Shown here: positions 1-12,306 of the stretch, in pieces
Numbering within the stretch: the stretch's first letter is position 1
How the letters are laid out: each line of letters opens with the position of its first letter
Assembly: GCA_015680685.1 (NCBI GenBank)
Contig: MNCI01037673.1
Span: 874,509-938,508 of the forward strand
Reading direction: 5' to 3'
Length of the DNA: 64,000 nucleotides
From: Gnetum montanum
Lineage: Eukaryota > Streptophyta > Gnetopsida > Gnetales > Gnetaceae
Translations under genes and position numbers: made by a program
The notes under the pieces: model-generated
The model's database searches: none
The model's input: the letters and a program-made list of their open reading frames with translations, nothing else
Told to the model about the DNA's origin: nothing

Positions 1-494
1 AGAAGCTAGTAGAAACACCCATTCTACAAGCTCCTGACTAGTCCAAACCATTCCATGTCATGATTGACACATCTAACTATACCTTAGGAGCCATCCTTAC
101 ATAGTTAGATGACCAGAAACATCCTTATTATATCCACTATGCAAGTAAAAGTATCGTTGGTGCATAACTTAACTACACTACTATAGAAAAAGAATTAATG
201 GTTGTAGTGTTTGCACTAGAACAGTTTAGACACTATGTATTAGGATACAAAGTATTCATACACACAGATCATAGTGCAATCCGGTTCCTCATGAATAAGC
301 CAATGGTAAGCCCCCATATTATACGGTGGCTTGTAAACCTACAAGAGTTCAATTTAACGATGATCGATTGCAAAGGCACCAAGAATGTAGTTGCCGATCA
401 TTTATCTTGGTTGCGCTGGGATAACAAAGAGGATGAGTATCCAATTTCTAATCATTTTCCTAATGAATTCCTCTTTGCTAGTGTAGTGAATAAC
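1..494 (+). pseudogene. RNase H domain of A1 (with end of RT)
   Basis: The frame shows the plant Ty3/Gypsy RNase H pattern: a DTSNYTLGAIL block, the EKEL block, TDHSAIRFL, and a C-terminal KGTKNVVADHLS block followed by an acidic tail. The first acid (D of DTS), the E of EKEL and the D of TDH are present. The domain would degrade the RNA strand during reverse transcription. The longest open part is 198-497. Upstream there are in-frame stops at positions where relatives carry Trp or Gln, which points to C-to-T decay rather than frame loss. Confidence 0.9.
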
Positions 495-594
495 TAATCA
501 CCCATGGAGAAAAATTGGTACAGTAACATTCTTACCTATCTCCTTACCCAACAATCACCATAAGAGCTAGACCTTAAAAAGAAATACTAGTTTC

Positions 595-1775
595 TTCATA
601 GAGGCAAGTACTTTATGGAGATCAATGGACAACTTTACAAAGTATGTCCCAATGGCTTGGTTCGATGGTGTGTTCCCAATAGAGATCAACTAAGAGTTCT
701 CCAAGACATTTACGGGGGCCCTTGTGGGGGTCATTATGCTGGGAGATGAACGACCATCAAGATCTTGCTTGCAGGGTATTATTGGCCTACCTTGTTCTAG
801 GACACCCATCAATTTGTCCAATCTTGTGAGCGTTGTCAATGTGATGGGGTAATGATTGCTAGAATGGAGGGTCCACAATAATGGATTCAACTGTTAGAAC
901 CCTTTGACATTTGGGGAATTGATTTCATGGGGCCCATTACACCAATTTCCAATGCAAAAGCTTACATCACAGTTGTCATAGACTACTTAACAAAATGGGT
1001 TGAAGCAGCTACCATTAAAGATTGCACATCATCTACAGCTACACGATTTGTTCAACAACAAGTCATCAACAGGTTTGGTGTGCTGCATGCACTTATTTCA
1101 AACAATGGTACACACTTCACAGGTGAAACTTTTTGGAAGTTAATGCAACACTTAGGGGTTGAGCATAAATTGACTACACCATACCACCCCCAAGAGAAGG
1201 TCAAGCTGAGGTCACCAACAGGGAGATTACTAAGATACTGACAAGAACCATTAGCAAGTATAAGTGAGAATAGAGCACTAAACTGAATGATGCTCTTTGG
1301 GCATACTACTCCACATGGAAACTCCCTATAGGCTACTCTCCCTACGAGTTAGTGTATGGAAAATTTCTAATGCTTCCTATCCAAATTGAGCTCCGTACAC
1401 TAGCCATGGCATGTGACCTCAACCTTGACCTTGATCTAGCACAAAAACAAAGGTTAATGACTCTTAACTTGCTAGATGAGAATTCACAAGCAGTGCTGTC
1501 ATCTAATGAATTGCACAAGGCATTTAATAAACAATGTCATGACCTAAAAATTAAGAAAGTTAAGTATCAACCAGGAGATAAGGTTCTCTACTAGAACCCC
1601 ACACATGTGTCACAATGTACCAAATTTCAAACACTGTGGGAAGGACCTTACATTATCTATGCAAATTTTCCTTCAAGGGCCATTACCATATATAAGCCTG
1701 AGAGCTTAGATAAGAAAATGTTAGTCAACATGCAACAAACAAAACCTTTCCATGAGTTTAGGACAACCAGAACAC
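595..1775 (+). pseudogene. Integrase of A1 (zinc finger, core, C-terminal domain)
   Basis: At about 595-850 the H2C2 zinc-finger region is readable (GGHYAG, GYYWPT and CERCQ blocks). The catalytic core follows from about 905, with WGIDFMGP and YLTKWVEA. The second catalytic Asp is Asn here (SNNGTHF instead of SDNGTHF), so the site is dead. Just after the YHPQ block at about 1190 the frame shifts; the GQAEVTNRE motif continues in another frame. The C-terminal part (about 1290-1775) has SPYELVYGK, a PGDKVLY block and WEGPYII. The product would insert element cDNA into the genome. Confidence 0.88.
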
Positions 1776-3756
1776 ATGCTACCTCTGTAGGTGGGAAACC
1801 TTGCTCATTATTTCAGATCTCCTCCTTCCAACTCAGTCATGGGAGAGATGGCCACCTCTACTAACCATTGAAGGCCCTCAGTTCTTTCTAAATTTTTATT
1901 TTACACATTTTTTTGTTTTGCACATTTCTTTAATCTTTCTTGTTTTTTTACACCATCATTCATATTTTTACCATTTCTTTGTATGATTACTTTATTTTGT
2001 TTGTTACCCAATAAGTGTTCATGATAGTGGCATGAATAATTCCATATTGATTGCTACTGTTTGGGTTTTACCTTTGAAATATGATGTTGATATTAAGGTA
2101 TGGTTCTTTTGATTAAATAGGTAATGAGTCCATGTCGTTCATGCATCTATAAAATCCTATGGTCTCCCTTGGCTTGGAATTGTACAGTCCCTTTCTATAA
2201 TAAAATTGTTAACAAATTGGTGGCTGGGTATTTCTCAAACTAAGGAAAGTCTCAAAGGATGAAAAGGGTATGACTTCAAGGGGATTTGATGCATTTGTGC
2301 TGGCTATTCTCTTGAGTGCTTGGATGCTTTTTGCTTGGGTTTTCCACCATTTTACCATTCATCAAATATTAAGAAGTTGAGTACATAAAAATAAGTCTTT
2401 GCATGGTGTGGTTCTCATGCAAAAGAAGAAGAAGAAGTGAGAATTCAAAGCACACCCCTTAGACAAAATAATGAACTTGGTCTACATGCACTAGTTATGG
2501 CACTGGAAAGACATGTTACCCATGCCTGAAGGTTCCCTCTAACTAAGGCCCTTTCTTGCTTCCTGATTCTCCATCTCTCTCTCCTCAGAATGGTGGTGAC
2601 TTTTTGTAGAGGCATTCTTGTTGCTTCAAGAGGATAGGTTGGTCGAATGTGTTGATGCAAGGTCACTAAATATGGTTTGTTGAGCCTGGATTGGAATGAG
2701 TTCTACTCGGTCACATTAACCATAAAACACACACAAGGGACTTTACACCTTTTTTTTGTTCTTGGGTTTCCATTCCATTCTCTCCTCTCCACCTTTCTTT
2801 TTCATTTTTCACCTCATCGTCAATTTTATCATTAGTCTGTATCTTGGTTAATGCATTGTTTTTCCTTGGTAAGTTCTTGTGGGTAATTTTTTAACTCTTG
2901 CTTCCAAATGACATTCCTAGAGCCTACAGACTCTTTGGTTCAAGGGTCTATTAGGGCATCAAGGGCATGAGCCTACTTTGGGGAGGACCCACTTGGATTT
3001 CTTTTTGGTGCATTTGTTAACTTCTTTTTCTTAAAAATTTCCTGTAATCAATAGTTTTTTGTTTCATCCCCATCCATGACATCCATTTTATTGGTGTTGT
3101 TGTTGTTGCTTTTTCTCCATCTTTCTTATTCCTTATCGCTTTCCATCCTATCACTACCGGAGGTTCGATCTTAGTCATGGGGGCCCTAGCACAAATTTTT
3201 CAATTTTTCCTAACCCCTACACCTTAGGTAGTCACTAGTGTTAAATCTCTAGAATCAGTATTTGCCATAACCACAACTCAGCCAATGCACTTTACATTGA
3301 GGTAAGGTATCAAATGCATTGTGCTTGATCTACCCTCTCTCATTTGTGATTTTGTTGTGTGTGCAGATGATGATCATACAACAATGGACTGGGCCTGGAG
3401 GAAACATTCAAGATGGACCAGAACTGGAACGTTTACAAAAGGAGCAAGATTGGTGGTGTGGCTATGGATAAACAATGGAAGGCACAATCTTGGCATCGGC
3501 AGCAACATGCATTATTCTTTTTCTATCTCCTTCTCTTCTAGGTACCAAATAAAGGCTGGATGTCATTTATGTATAGTGTTCACCTTAGTGATCATGAACA
3601 CTAATGTTGTCATGTATTGTATTGTTGATTCGTTCACCGGGCATGTTAAGTCTGTCACCCTATTCCACTATTAATGGTAATTTAATTAATAATCCCATAC
3701 CTTCCCAATATTTTGTAAGGAACTCAAGGATGAGTTTTCATTTAGTCATGGGGGTA
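1776..3756 (+). other. A1 non-coding spacer between integrase and 3' LTR
   Basis: A T-rich tract (about 1880-2010) is followed by about 1.7 kb without a recognisable domain. Blocks here recur in A2 and A3: the 'ggaaagacatgtta' block near 2505 (also near 36675) and the 'gggaggacccacttg' block near 2975 (also near 37256). A 117-codon frame at 3321-3674 matches no family I know and is probably chance or a relic. The last 30 bases before the LTR, including 'ctcaaggatgagtt' and a G-rich run, are shared with A2 and include the polypurine tract. The extra 3' reading frame seen in A2 and A3 is not recognisable here. Confidence 0.6.
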
Positions 3757-4577
3757 TGATGAACCACTATATCAGGACCATGATATTGCATCTACGATAT
3801 TGGATCCAACCATGCGATGTCGGATACCCAATATTAGGGCCTGTCTCCTTGCTTATAAATAAGAGGCAGCACCCTTGGTTTTCACATTAGATAGTTATTC
3901 CCTTAGCTGAACTCCTACCATTTTTCCCTCCAGAGTTAGAATTATTTCTACATGCTTGCAGTAGGAGTCATAGAGTGAACGGATCTTTATTCGAGCATTG
4001 TGTACCTGAGCACATTTTGTGTACGGCAATAAAGATGAACTTTATGATAAACCTTGCAGCATTCAGAATAGATTAATTAGCATTAATTATTATTTAATGC
4101 TTTCCTATTTGATTAATGATTTCTCTCACCCTACAACTCTCTTAGTTAAATACACTCAGTATGACCACTTCGAGCATGCGTGTAGCACTTGGTAACCTAG
4201 TGACGATTAGCATTTGGTAATCCCAACAGTGTTGCACTGGTTTAGGATGTGTATAGAAAGTGGGAATGGATACTGGTGTTAGGAGTAATTAGAACTTAGT
4301 TAATGAGTAGTTAAATTAGATTAGTTACTTAGTTATCTCTCTCCCCCTCCTTACTAGCATAGGATATAAAACACATAAAAGCTATAAAAATCATATGCCT
4401 CAAGCTTACTTAACCATACAACTGTGATATACAAGTAAGTTTGGGAAGACAACAATTAACGAACCCATTATTGTTCCGCAAAGGCACATAGGCACTTAGT
4501 CCTTGGAATTTGACCGGATCATGTGTGAAATGCTCGTATTCGTATGGTTGAGCGTAGGGGTACCTCGCCTCTCATCA
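3757..4577 (+). repeat. 3' LTR of A1
   Basis: This 821-bp LTR begins TGATGAACC right after the G-rich tract and ends ATCA. It aligns with both A2 LTRs along its length: the start, the block with 'cacttggtaacc' near 4190, and the end 'gtatggttg...ctcatca'. Direct gag-region sequence of B1 starts immediately after it, which supports the 3' boundary. Confidence 0.85.
3854..3860 (+). promoter_or_regulatory. TATA box of A1 LTR
   Basis: TATAAAT about 100 bp into the LTR, at the same place as TTATAAATATG in the A2 3' LTR (41309-41319). The position fits a Pol II core promoter in the LTR. No transcription data are available. Confidence 0.5.
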
Positions 4578-4839
4578 ATCTTCTAATCTTACATTTTACC
4601 TTTTGGATCTACATACTTCATTCGTCAATCCTAACCTACCATAACTCCTTTTTAGTCCATTCTGCTCAGTACTTCCATTACTCCACTATTTTTTAGTACT
4701 CTCCAACTTGCTAGTGTACCCTCTTTTCTTGTATACCATCTAATTTAGTTTTGTTAAGTATACTTGCTCTTACTACCTTTGGATCCATTTCATACATTCA
4801 TCTTCCTCTGAAATCATCTCTCACTATTGTACCTTAACA

Positions 4840-5620
4840 TATCTATCATCTTCCCAAAATAGATCCAAAGTTATTAGTGTTACTTAATGATATTATGTTT
4901 TATCTTCAAAGTACCAAAGACAAACCAACTAAGGTGTTGATCATGCAAAGAAATTCATTTATTTCCTTGGATCCATCTTAAGTGATCCTATAAGCTCTAT
5001 TGTTCCCTTGTTAATTCTACCCAAGGGATTTTTACTTCCATATTTTACAAAATACATTGGAAAAATAGAAGATACTATGAACCATGTAGTAATATTTAAG
5101 AATGAATGCATGCTTCTTAGCCCTTATCCTCACACCATGCTGAAATGTTTCTCTAACTTCCATTCTAGAAGAGATTTGGAATGGTATAGATCGTTAACTC
5201 ATGGGTCTATTACCTCTCTAGAGTACTTGCTTGTATATTTCATTGAATGCTTCAATTTCAATTTTCCTCAAAGTATAAGTGTCTTATCCTTCATAAACGT
5301 CAAGCAAGCTCTAAATGAGTCTATTGACAAGTTTATTTCTCAATGGATAGTGACTTCAACTTAACTGTTGTATCATTTGGAGGAATGCCACCAATAGGAC
5401 ATCTTTGAAGCTATAATTATGGATTACATTCAAAAGAGGATGGATTATCCTCAACCTCCTTCTCTAAATGATGCCTTCTTGGATACCAAATGCATTGAAG
5501 AAGTTATTCAATGTGATGACAAGGAATTCATATCAATCCATAACAAAGCTAACAAGAATGTAAAGGAAGATAAGGAGCAACCAACATCTCAAAGTATTTA
5601 TTCTTTTTCAAAGGAATAAA
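4840..5620 (+). pseudogene. gag (capsid region) of B1
   Basis: The open stretch 5008-5364 holds the Ty3/Gypsy retrotransposon gag (capsid) signature: a hydrophobic N-terminal part, then LEWYRSLTHGSITS, then a conserved block ending ALNESIDKFISQW. A second open stretch, 5419-5619, continues the capsid tail. The product would form the virus-like particle. The two stretches are separated by a stop and minor frame changes. Homologous gag regions occur in B2 (21298-21600) and B3 (about 32030-32330). Confidence 0.85.
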
Positions 5621-5839
5621 ATAATGTTCCCTTGACTACTTTACCTTTTACTCAACAACATATACCATAAAAAAATAGAGATCAATATGCTAAGATACCC
5701 ATGAGGTACTCTCTACTTCTTAATAATCTTCTTAGGAATGGTCACCTTAAGAGGATGCAATTTTTTCATTAAGTGAGAGCATATTACCATCACATTTAGC
5801 TCATAGCAAAGGTTACTTCTCAAATATAGAAGGTAACCT

Positions 5840-6120
5840 TGAGATGCATAAGTGGTATAACTACCAGAAATACTACTATTATCATAAGATCGCTAGTCAT
5901 GCATAAATAACTGTAGGAATTTTAAGAATGGCATTCATGATCTTATAGATAAGAAAAAGATAGCAGTGGAAAGCCAAACATCCACTATGCATCTAGAAAA
6001 TCAACAACTAGAAGTATTTGAAAATGCCTTGGGAGTTGAAAATATTATTTCAGCTTTCAAGTCAAAATATAAAGCTCATAACCCTATGCCTAGGAATCCT
6101 TACATCATCTATTAGTCTAA
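5840..6120 (+). pseudogene. gag-protease CCHC-like linker of B1
   Basis: The translated line has WYNYQKYYYYHKIASH, a C about ten residues later, and a DLIDKKKIAV block. This matches the plant Ty3 linker of the type C-x-Y-H...GH...C...IQDLID. The same stretch is better preserved in B2 (22129-22365). The usual first Cys is Tyr in all three copies here. It contains one stop at the expected Asp/Thr region. Confidence 0.7.
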
Positions 6121-6839
6121 CTACAAGAATCATTAATAATCTCCATCATAACCTCAAAAATCTTATGTAATTCATTAGCTTGACTACACTACCAATTTGT
6201 CAAAATCAAATCATCCTTCCAACTACACTACCACTTTGTCAAAATCTTATTGCATTTGCATAGTTCCAACTAACCAAAATCTAGCTACGTCTTGTACTAT
6301 TACCCATTCTGATCACTCTATTTCTATTACTTAGCTCATTTATCCTTCCTATTCCTATATTGTTTCCTATCATGTTGAATCCCAAAATACCCCTTCACTG
6401 ACTACATCCCAAGCACCTAATCATCTCTTTCCATCACCCCAAGTAAGAATTCTTACCCATATCTAGTAGAGCAATGAGTCATGATGAAACAAGAAAAAGG
6501 AGAAGGTTATTGATGCACAAAATAAACCTTTTAAAATATCAAAGAAAGTTTCCTTTTAGCAACAATATGAGGCTATTCCTTCAAGTAGTTTCATCTAATC
6601 TTACTGAGCTAGTCATATTGGAACCAATCCCATGGGAATCTTAGTCTATGAATAGCATGTTCCTAGAATAGATGACCACTACTATCCTCTATAAGGGAGT
6701 CAACGTTTCCTTGTATAACCTCATAGCAATATCTAAAGAACATCATGTAGCTTTATATGATGTTCTTAAGAGAATTATGACCCCAAGTGACATTCCAACT
6801 TAGATAAAGGCTATATCTTCCTTTCTTCAAGTCCCTCAT

Positions 6840-7330
6840 TATGAATCAGATAGTTTGAATTTTTGTAGTAAGAACATCAAGGTTAATTTGAAGATGGGGA
6901 ATATCTGTCAGCTACCACTCTACATTAACCTTAAAGTATCACCTAATGCTTCAATTTCATTAATACATGTTGATGACAGTACCAAATCTAACATGATTAC
7001 ATTGGCTATTATCAAGCCTCTTGGTTTTCATGATAAGGTAGCTTACAATGAAACCTGACTAATCTCACTTTCTTCAATAGTACATGAGTAGAAGTCATAG
7101 ATTCAATTAGGTTGTCATTCATAGTAGGAGATTCTATATAATCTAAAGTGCTCTCTATGGTCATACATGAATGTCCTTGTATCAACAAAATACTAGGACA
7201 TCCTTGGCTATCTCAACACCATGTAGTATCATCTCTTATATATTAGGAGATTTACATTCCTTTCTGTGATCATGAGATAGTCATCCCAAGTGATACACAG
7301 ATTCTAAGTATCTCTCACTTAGATCAAGAA
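6840..7330 (+). pseudogene. Aspartic protease of B1
   Basis: The open stretch 6855-7058 contains VDDSTKSNMITLAIIKPLGF, matching the active-site region of plant Ty3 proteases of the V-D-x-G-S type, and about 80 codons later the flap-distal block ILGHPWLSQHHVV is readable at about 7190-7225. The product would cleave Gag-Pol. Two stops lie between the blocks. The downstream acidic stretch 7382-7591 is open but not recognised. Confidence 0.75.
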
Positions 7331-7591
7331 GCTTGATCTTATTAGCTTAGTGAAAAACTAGCTAACATCAAAATTAAACTTGTGGGTAAATTTACAATTA
7401 CTTCATCTCCTAAGAATCCTACTTCTACTGTAGACTTAATAGACCTAAACAATGAGTCTAATTTTGATGTTGAGCTTATTACTTTAGGTGGAGAACTTGA
7501 CATATCCTTGTCTAAAAGGAAAGATTTCCCTTATCCTTCTTACTCAACCACTCAAAATTTTATTGCTAATATGACAATGTTAGATACATAA

Positions 7592-8240
7592 GCTTTGCAA
7601 TGCATAACCATATTTATTTTCCACTCTTCCTAAGTTGTGGACATCTACTAGTATCTATTAGACACATTTTTGTTTGTTTTTCTTTTATTATTTTCTATCA
7701 CTAGGCAATAATAGATGGGGAATAGTTTAATGTCAATGTGCTAAGTTATCTTCATAATCATCATGATACACTGATGGTTTATAGACACATAAGCATGTTA
7801 TAACATTTGATGTCACACTTCATTCACACTCAACTTTCTATGATCAAATATTTTATCCTTTATTTACTACTTTTTCCTAAGTAGTAGACATCTATTAGCG
7901 CTTATGAGAATCACATCTAATGTTTGTAACAATTGTCTATTAGTATCCTTTTACTAGTTTTTGATGATTAGTAGGCAATTTTAAGTGGTAAGTGCTTATT
8001 TAACATTAACACATCATGTCATTTTTATTACTATCACTACATAATGATAGTTAAGTGGAAATGATGTAAACATAGTCTTTATTACTCATTGAGGTTTTAT
8101 AGCTAGTGCATGTCACAACATTTGATTTTGCACATTATTTTACGAAACATCATTTACACTTGATGTTTTATAAAGAATTATTCTTCTATGTCAAACAAAA
8201 ATGATACACACAAAATTGTTGTACAAGTAATATAAATCTA
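7592..8240 (+). other. B spacer after protease
   Basis: No coding signal. This stretch aligns with B2 (about 23820-24070) and B3 (about 33290-33600), including short 'ctaagtagtagacatctat'-like blocks repeated at about 7633 and 7880. It separates the sense gag-protease part from the antisense frame. Confidence 0.55.
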
Positions 8241-11200
8241 CTAGTTGTAGTTATTATCCCCAACAACTTCTTCCTCTTCCTCCTCCTTGATCTACATGGG
8301 AGAGGTCTCTACTACTAATCTTTGATTGTTCTCTTTATGGTCTACGTAGAAAATCAAGATGAACAGGTAGTTTTATTTTACCATTTCAATGAAGTAAAAT
8401 AAATTGACTTCCTAAAGTTTTGATACTTACCCTACATCTCTTTATACATATCTAATATCTTTTCTTCTATATCTTTCAAGCTCAAGTTGGTTATATGCAA
8501 TGTATCAAATGCTAAAACTTGGAATTCTTAATAGAATACTAGCACATTCCTCTTCATAAGCTTGTAGTCCTTCTAGGATGATATGATCACCATTCCTCTC
8601 TTTCACAAGGTCCTCCTATGGACCCCTTTGCTGCTCTTCTAACATGGTAATCACCACACTATTGGTAAAACTTTCAAACAACTCTTATATAACTTAGTTT
8701 ATTTGATAAATAGACTCCTTATTTCCTTATCCACATATAAACCTTTATGTTTTTAACAGCTTGTAGTAATCTCCTTTTTATCACCACTTATTTGTTTGAT
8801 GTTTTCTTTTCCAGCTCTCCTATGTTACCATAGAATTTCTCAAATTGGTCATGGAACATGTCATAGCTAGTGCTAATCTCTTACACTCTACTAAGCCCTC
8901 TTAAATTTCATGGCTTTATTATTTTCTCTTCAGTATGCATGAAGATGAGGATTATGCCTGACCATGTTGCTACTCCTTATTTTATCTACTAAAATCTCCA
9001 CCTAGTTAGAAAGCATCTTTAGTTACATCTCATACTCATTTTCTTTCTTTCATGCTTGCTCCAAGGGATCTAGGAGTATGGCATTTATATTGGCTTGTTT
9101 AATAGCCAATACTCCCATGTCCTTAGTGTAGTTGATAGGTCCACTTATTTTGTTCAAAACCACCTTTTCTACTTCTTTGTCTTCATTTATAGTTGGATCA
9201 TTATATGTCACTTGATCCTTATTTAGTTTAACTTTTATTTCTACATGTTAAAAAGATTATGTTAGATTTTCTACTATTAATGCTAAACTTTATTCCTTTA
9301 ATATTAATGTTCATATTACTTACCTTCTCCTGGAGAGATTAAGTTTAACTTTCTCTCTGTCTTTTGCTAAATCCTACAACATCAGTCACTTGTCATTGAT
9401 GTAAGCCCATATTTTCTTTTCTATCTTTCAGAAATATTAAAATTAGTTAAGTTACTCTTAACATTTGTAAAAAAATATATGTAACATTTTTTGATGCAAC
9501 ATATTTACCATATGATGTGGGGAGTTTAAAGATTGTTACTTTCTTTATCTACTTTTAAACCTTTGAATCATTCAAAATTGGTTTCCTAGCTAGAGGAGTG
9601 ACATCTATAGGAGGCGGAGGAAGAATCACCATTTCTAATAGCTCATCACACACACTCTCTCCTGGTTCTTTTTTCCTTTTGACTTCTTTCATCGAGGCTT
9701 AAACCAAAGAGGTTAGAAAAAGAAGTTAAACTTTCTCTATCCCCCTCTTCATTTTTCTTTTATTCAAGAAAGTCATTCATGAAATCTAATCCATATTTGC
9801 TCATACCTTCATTTTGACTTTTAGGGATTTAACAAGGGTTGGAACATAGCTTCTTTACTTCTCATTCTAAGGCTCTCTTTTCTAGAGAAGCTTCTGCAAA
9901 TTTAGTAAAGTATTAGTACCTAGTTGTCTTTTGTTAAAGTGAAAATTAGAAACTATGATACATCATTTACACTTAGCTAAAACATAAACTTATTCTTTAT
10001 TTTATCTTCTCATAGGAGATCTTTATTTCAGGGATCTTTAGAAGATATCTTCCTCCTCTAAAAGGGGCTCCCTATTTCTTGAAGCTCTTCCTTTCTCAAT
10101 AATTTTGAACATAATTTTCAAAATCCCCTCCTTCCCTACTTGTGCATATCAACTTATTTTCCTATGAGGTTCTTCAATGTTTTTTTACATTGATGATTTC
10201 ACTTATTTTTTGGTCTTTTTTGGCCTTTTAATATATAGACTCTTAACTTATCTTTCTACAAAAAGTTTAGAGCCTGAAGGGTTGGAAATTTCCTTGGAAG
10301 TTTGGGTTTCCAAAACCAATGTGATATTAACATTGAATTACCAATATTCCCTCCTTTGCCATAGCTTGTCCAAGTGTTTCATGTATACAAAGACATTCTT
10401 AGATAGCTATTGAATCTTAGATCTCATTTTGAATATGATCTTTGTGAGTTCTAGAAAGAATCTAAGTAGGATTTCCTTCAATGTGTGTAGTACAACATCT
10501 TCTTTAAGGCTCATCCATATCACCATGTGAAAGTAAGTAATGGAGAATTTTAGAAATTATGTAGCTCTCTAGTAACTCCATAGCTCTTGTGACATCAAGG
10601 TGGTATCATCAAAGAGAGGCTTGCTCTTGCTTGGTCATCACTTTCTCCATTTATTCTCAAAGATTCTTCTTTCATCTATAAGAAGAAAGAATGTAGGCTT
10701 AATAACTAAGAGCCTAGGCACTATTGTGTTCATGCATAAACAAAATGCAATCAAAATTTCTCTAGCATCAAAATCATAGTTTTTTCACATTAAAGACTAA
10801 TAACTAATATTTTGACACTATATTGCTAACAAAGTTTACAATAACATCTAAATTAAAAATTTCTTGAAATTTTAATGTGATCTATAGATGTTTAACCATG
10901 AAATTTTATCATTACATGTCAAAATTTATTCTAATGTATCACATCATTTCTCATGTTAAACCCTTAACACTTATCACTTTGCAAAATGTGACTATTTCAA
11001 AACCTTCATGTCATGTTCTTTTCACCTCATGTTCTATGTTAAAAACTCTGAAATGCAAGTTTTCTTAAAATTTTCAAGAACAACTGTGAATTTCACTTTG
11101 AAAATGTTGACACGTGTATTTTTACATGCTATATTCAAAAATTTAATTAGAGTTTCTTAAAATGAGTTTGAACTTTTAGGTTTCTTTGTCCTAACATCGT

Positions 11201-11702
11201 GGGTTTACTATTCATTGTAATAGTAACATAATATCATGATTTTCATCAAAATAGGTTACAAATCTACTAAAAACCATGGGTAGCTATTACATTTCCTATC
11301 TAGGACTAGTAAATTAATACATGCATAAAATTTCTCATAAGAAATCTAAGAAATTTCTGAAAACACTCAAACCAAGGTTAATGACATGGGGTTCTTAATC
11401 CCCCACAAAAAAAGCAAACTAAAAGCTTAAATCCAAGCTTTAAAACTCTTGCAAAATTCAAATTTCTATCAAATTGAAGTCTAGCATTACAATTGCTAGT
11501 GAAATTTACTTTAAATTTTAGAAATTAGAAATAGTTACTTTAACAAATAAGAGAAATAATGATAAACTCTATAAAAATTCCTAACTAAGCTTGAAATGAC
11601 TCACATTTGAGGTTTGAGAGAGTGTGAGTAGGACTAAGATAATCCCTTACTACTTTTGGTCCCACCCCTAAACCCATGCTTGCTACTGCTACCACTTGTC
11701 AT
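8240..11702 (-). pseudogene. Antisense reading frame of B1 between protease and RT
   Basis: Read on the minus strand, long stretches translate as plausible protein broken by few stops. Around 9240-9060 there is a frame of about 60 codons without a stop containing NKISGPINYTKDMGVLAIKQ and ending at a PLEQA block. Around 9675-9560 there is a Lys-rich then proline-rich frame with PPPPIDVTPLARKP. A coiled-coil-like part lies at about 8870-8800, and a glutamate-rich C-terminus at about 8300-8245. A candidate intron with GTAAGTAT at 8430 and TAG ending at 8342 would join the last two parts. A likely start is ATG at 11702, giving an N-terminus rich in Ser, Gly and Lys; the homologous start in B3 is at 34159. 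I do not recognise the product. Antisense frames are known in some Tat-lineage elements, but usually near the 3' end. Confidence 0.6.
8342..8430 (-). other. Candidate intron in the B1 antisense frame
   Basis: On the minus strand the sequence has GTAAGTAT at its 5' end and a T-rich tract followed by CTACGTAG at its 3' end, 89 nt in all. Removing it joins a decayed coiled-coil frame to a glutamate-rich C-terminal frame. This rests only on splice-site shape. Confidence 0.3.
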
Positions 11703-12301
11703 TGCTCTGTTGTTGTCTAGTGTTACTATCATTGTCTACTATATTCGCACATTGTATTTCAAATTGCTTGAATGCAAATGGAACCTTTGGTGTTGAAATT
11801 TTCTTTTTTGTTACTTGTATGATTTTACAAATGATGCACACTCTGGAAATTTCAACGTGCATAATATTTTAATATCACTTAACTTAGATGCCTCATGTCA
11901 TTTCTTTTCAAGACACAAAAACCTAATTTGCTTTTCTAATTCTAGTTCAAGTGAACATGGCTATTAGCCTAGACTTTCTATTTAAACCTCTAATCTTGAG
12001 CCACCATGCAAGCTAGGTATGTCAAACTCTAGATTTCTCTTTTCTTCATAGAAAACTAGGTTTATCTTCCCTTATATCTTCTTTAAAAATTATAGAGAAT
12101 GAACTCTTTCCTAAATCAAATCTCTCTTTTTGTGATCAAGAGCCCCTTTTAATAAACAATTGCTTAATTGACTTACCTATACTAGGTCATAAGGATAAAT
12201 AAAAGACTCTTCAGCTTAGTGCTATTTTTTTCCAAGATCTTCAAGAGGTCATCTTGGTGATTTTACAAAAGCATTCAATTGCTTTTACTTGGAAATATAA
12301 T
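11703..12301 (+). other. B1 spacer between antisense frame and RT
   Basis: AT-rich, with no domain recognised. It aligns with B3 34160-34376 joined to 42104-42480; that alignment is what fixes the insertion sites of both A2 and the LARD. The shared block 'aaaagcattcaattgctttt' occurs here near 12266 and in B3 near 42438. Confidence 0.6.
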
Positions 12302-12306
12302 GATAT
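12302..12306 (+). repeat. Target-site duplication (left) of LARD: GATAT
   Basis: GATAT precedes the left LTR and is repeated at 18540-18544 after the right LTR. Deleting the element and one copy restores the B sequence seen near 42470. Confidence 0.9.

Larger units (their letters stand above)
1..4577 (+). mobile_element. A1: 3' half of a Ty3/Gypsy LTR retrotransposon (family A)
   Basis: The left end is cut by the window edge. What remains, in order, is RNase H, the integrase zinc finger, the integrase core and C-terminus, a 2 kb non-coding spacer, and a 3' LTR. RNase H followed by integrase is the Ty3/Gypsy order, and no chromodomain is visible, which fits the Athila/Tat side of the plant Ty3 tree (inference). 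The reading frames carry several stops and at least one frameshift, so this copy is dead. Sequence 3' of the LTR continues as the gag region of element B1, so A1 was inserted into B1. Its 5' LTR and target-site duplication lie outside the window. Confidence 0.9.

Noticed and set aside
3321-3674. 117-codon open frame in the A1 spacer
   Set aside because: No known domain, no counterpart in A2 or A3, and it lies in non-coding spacer.
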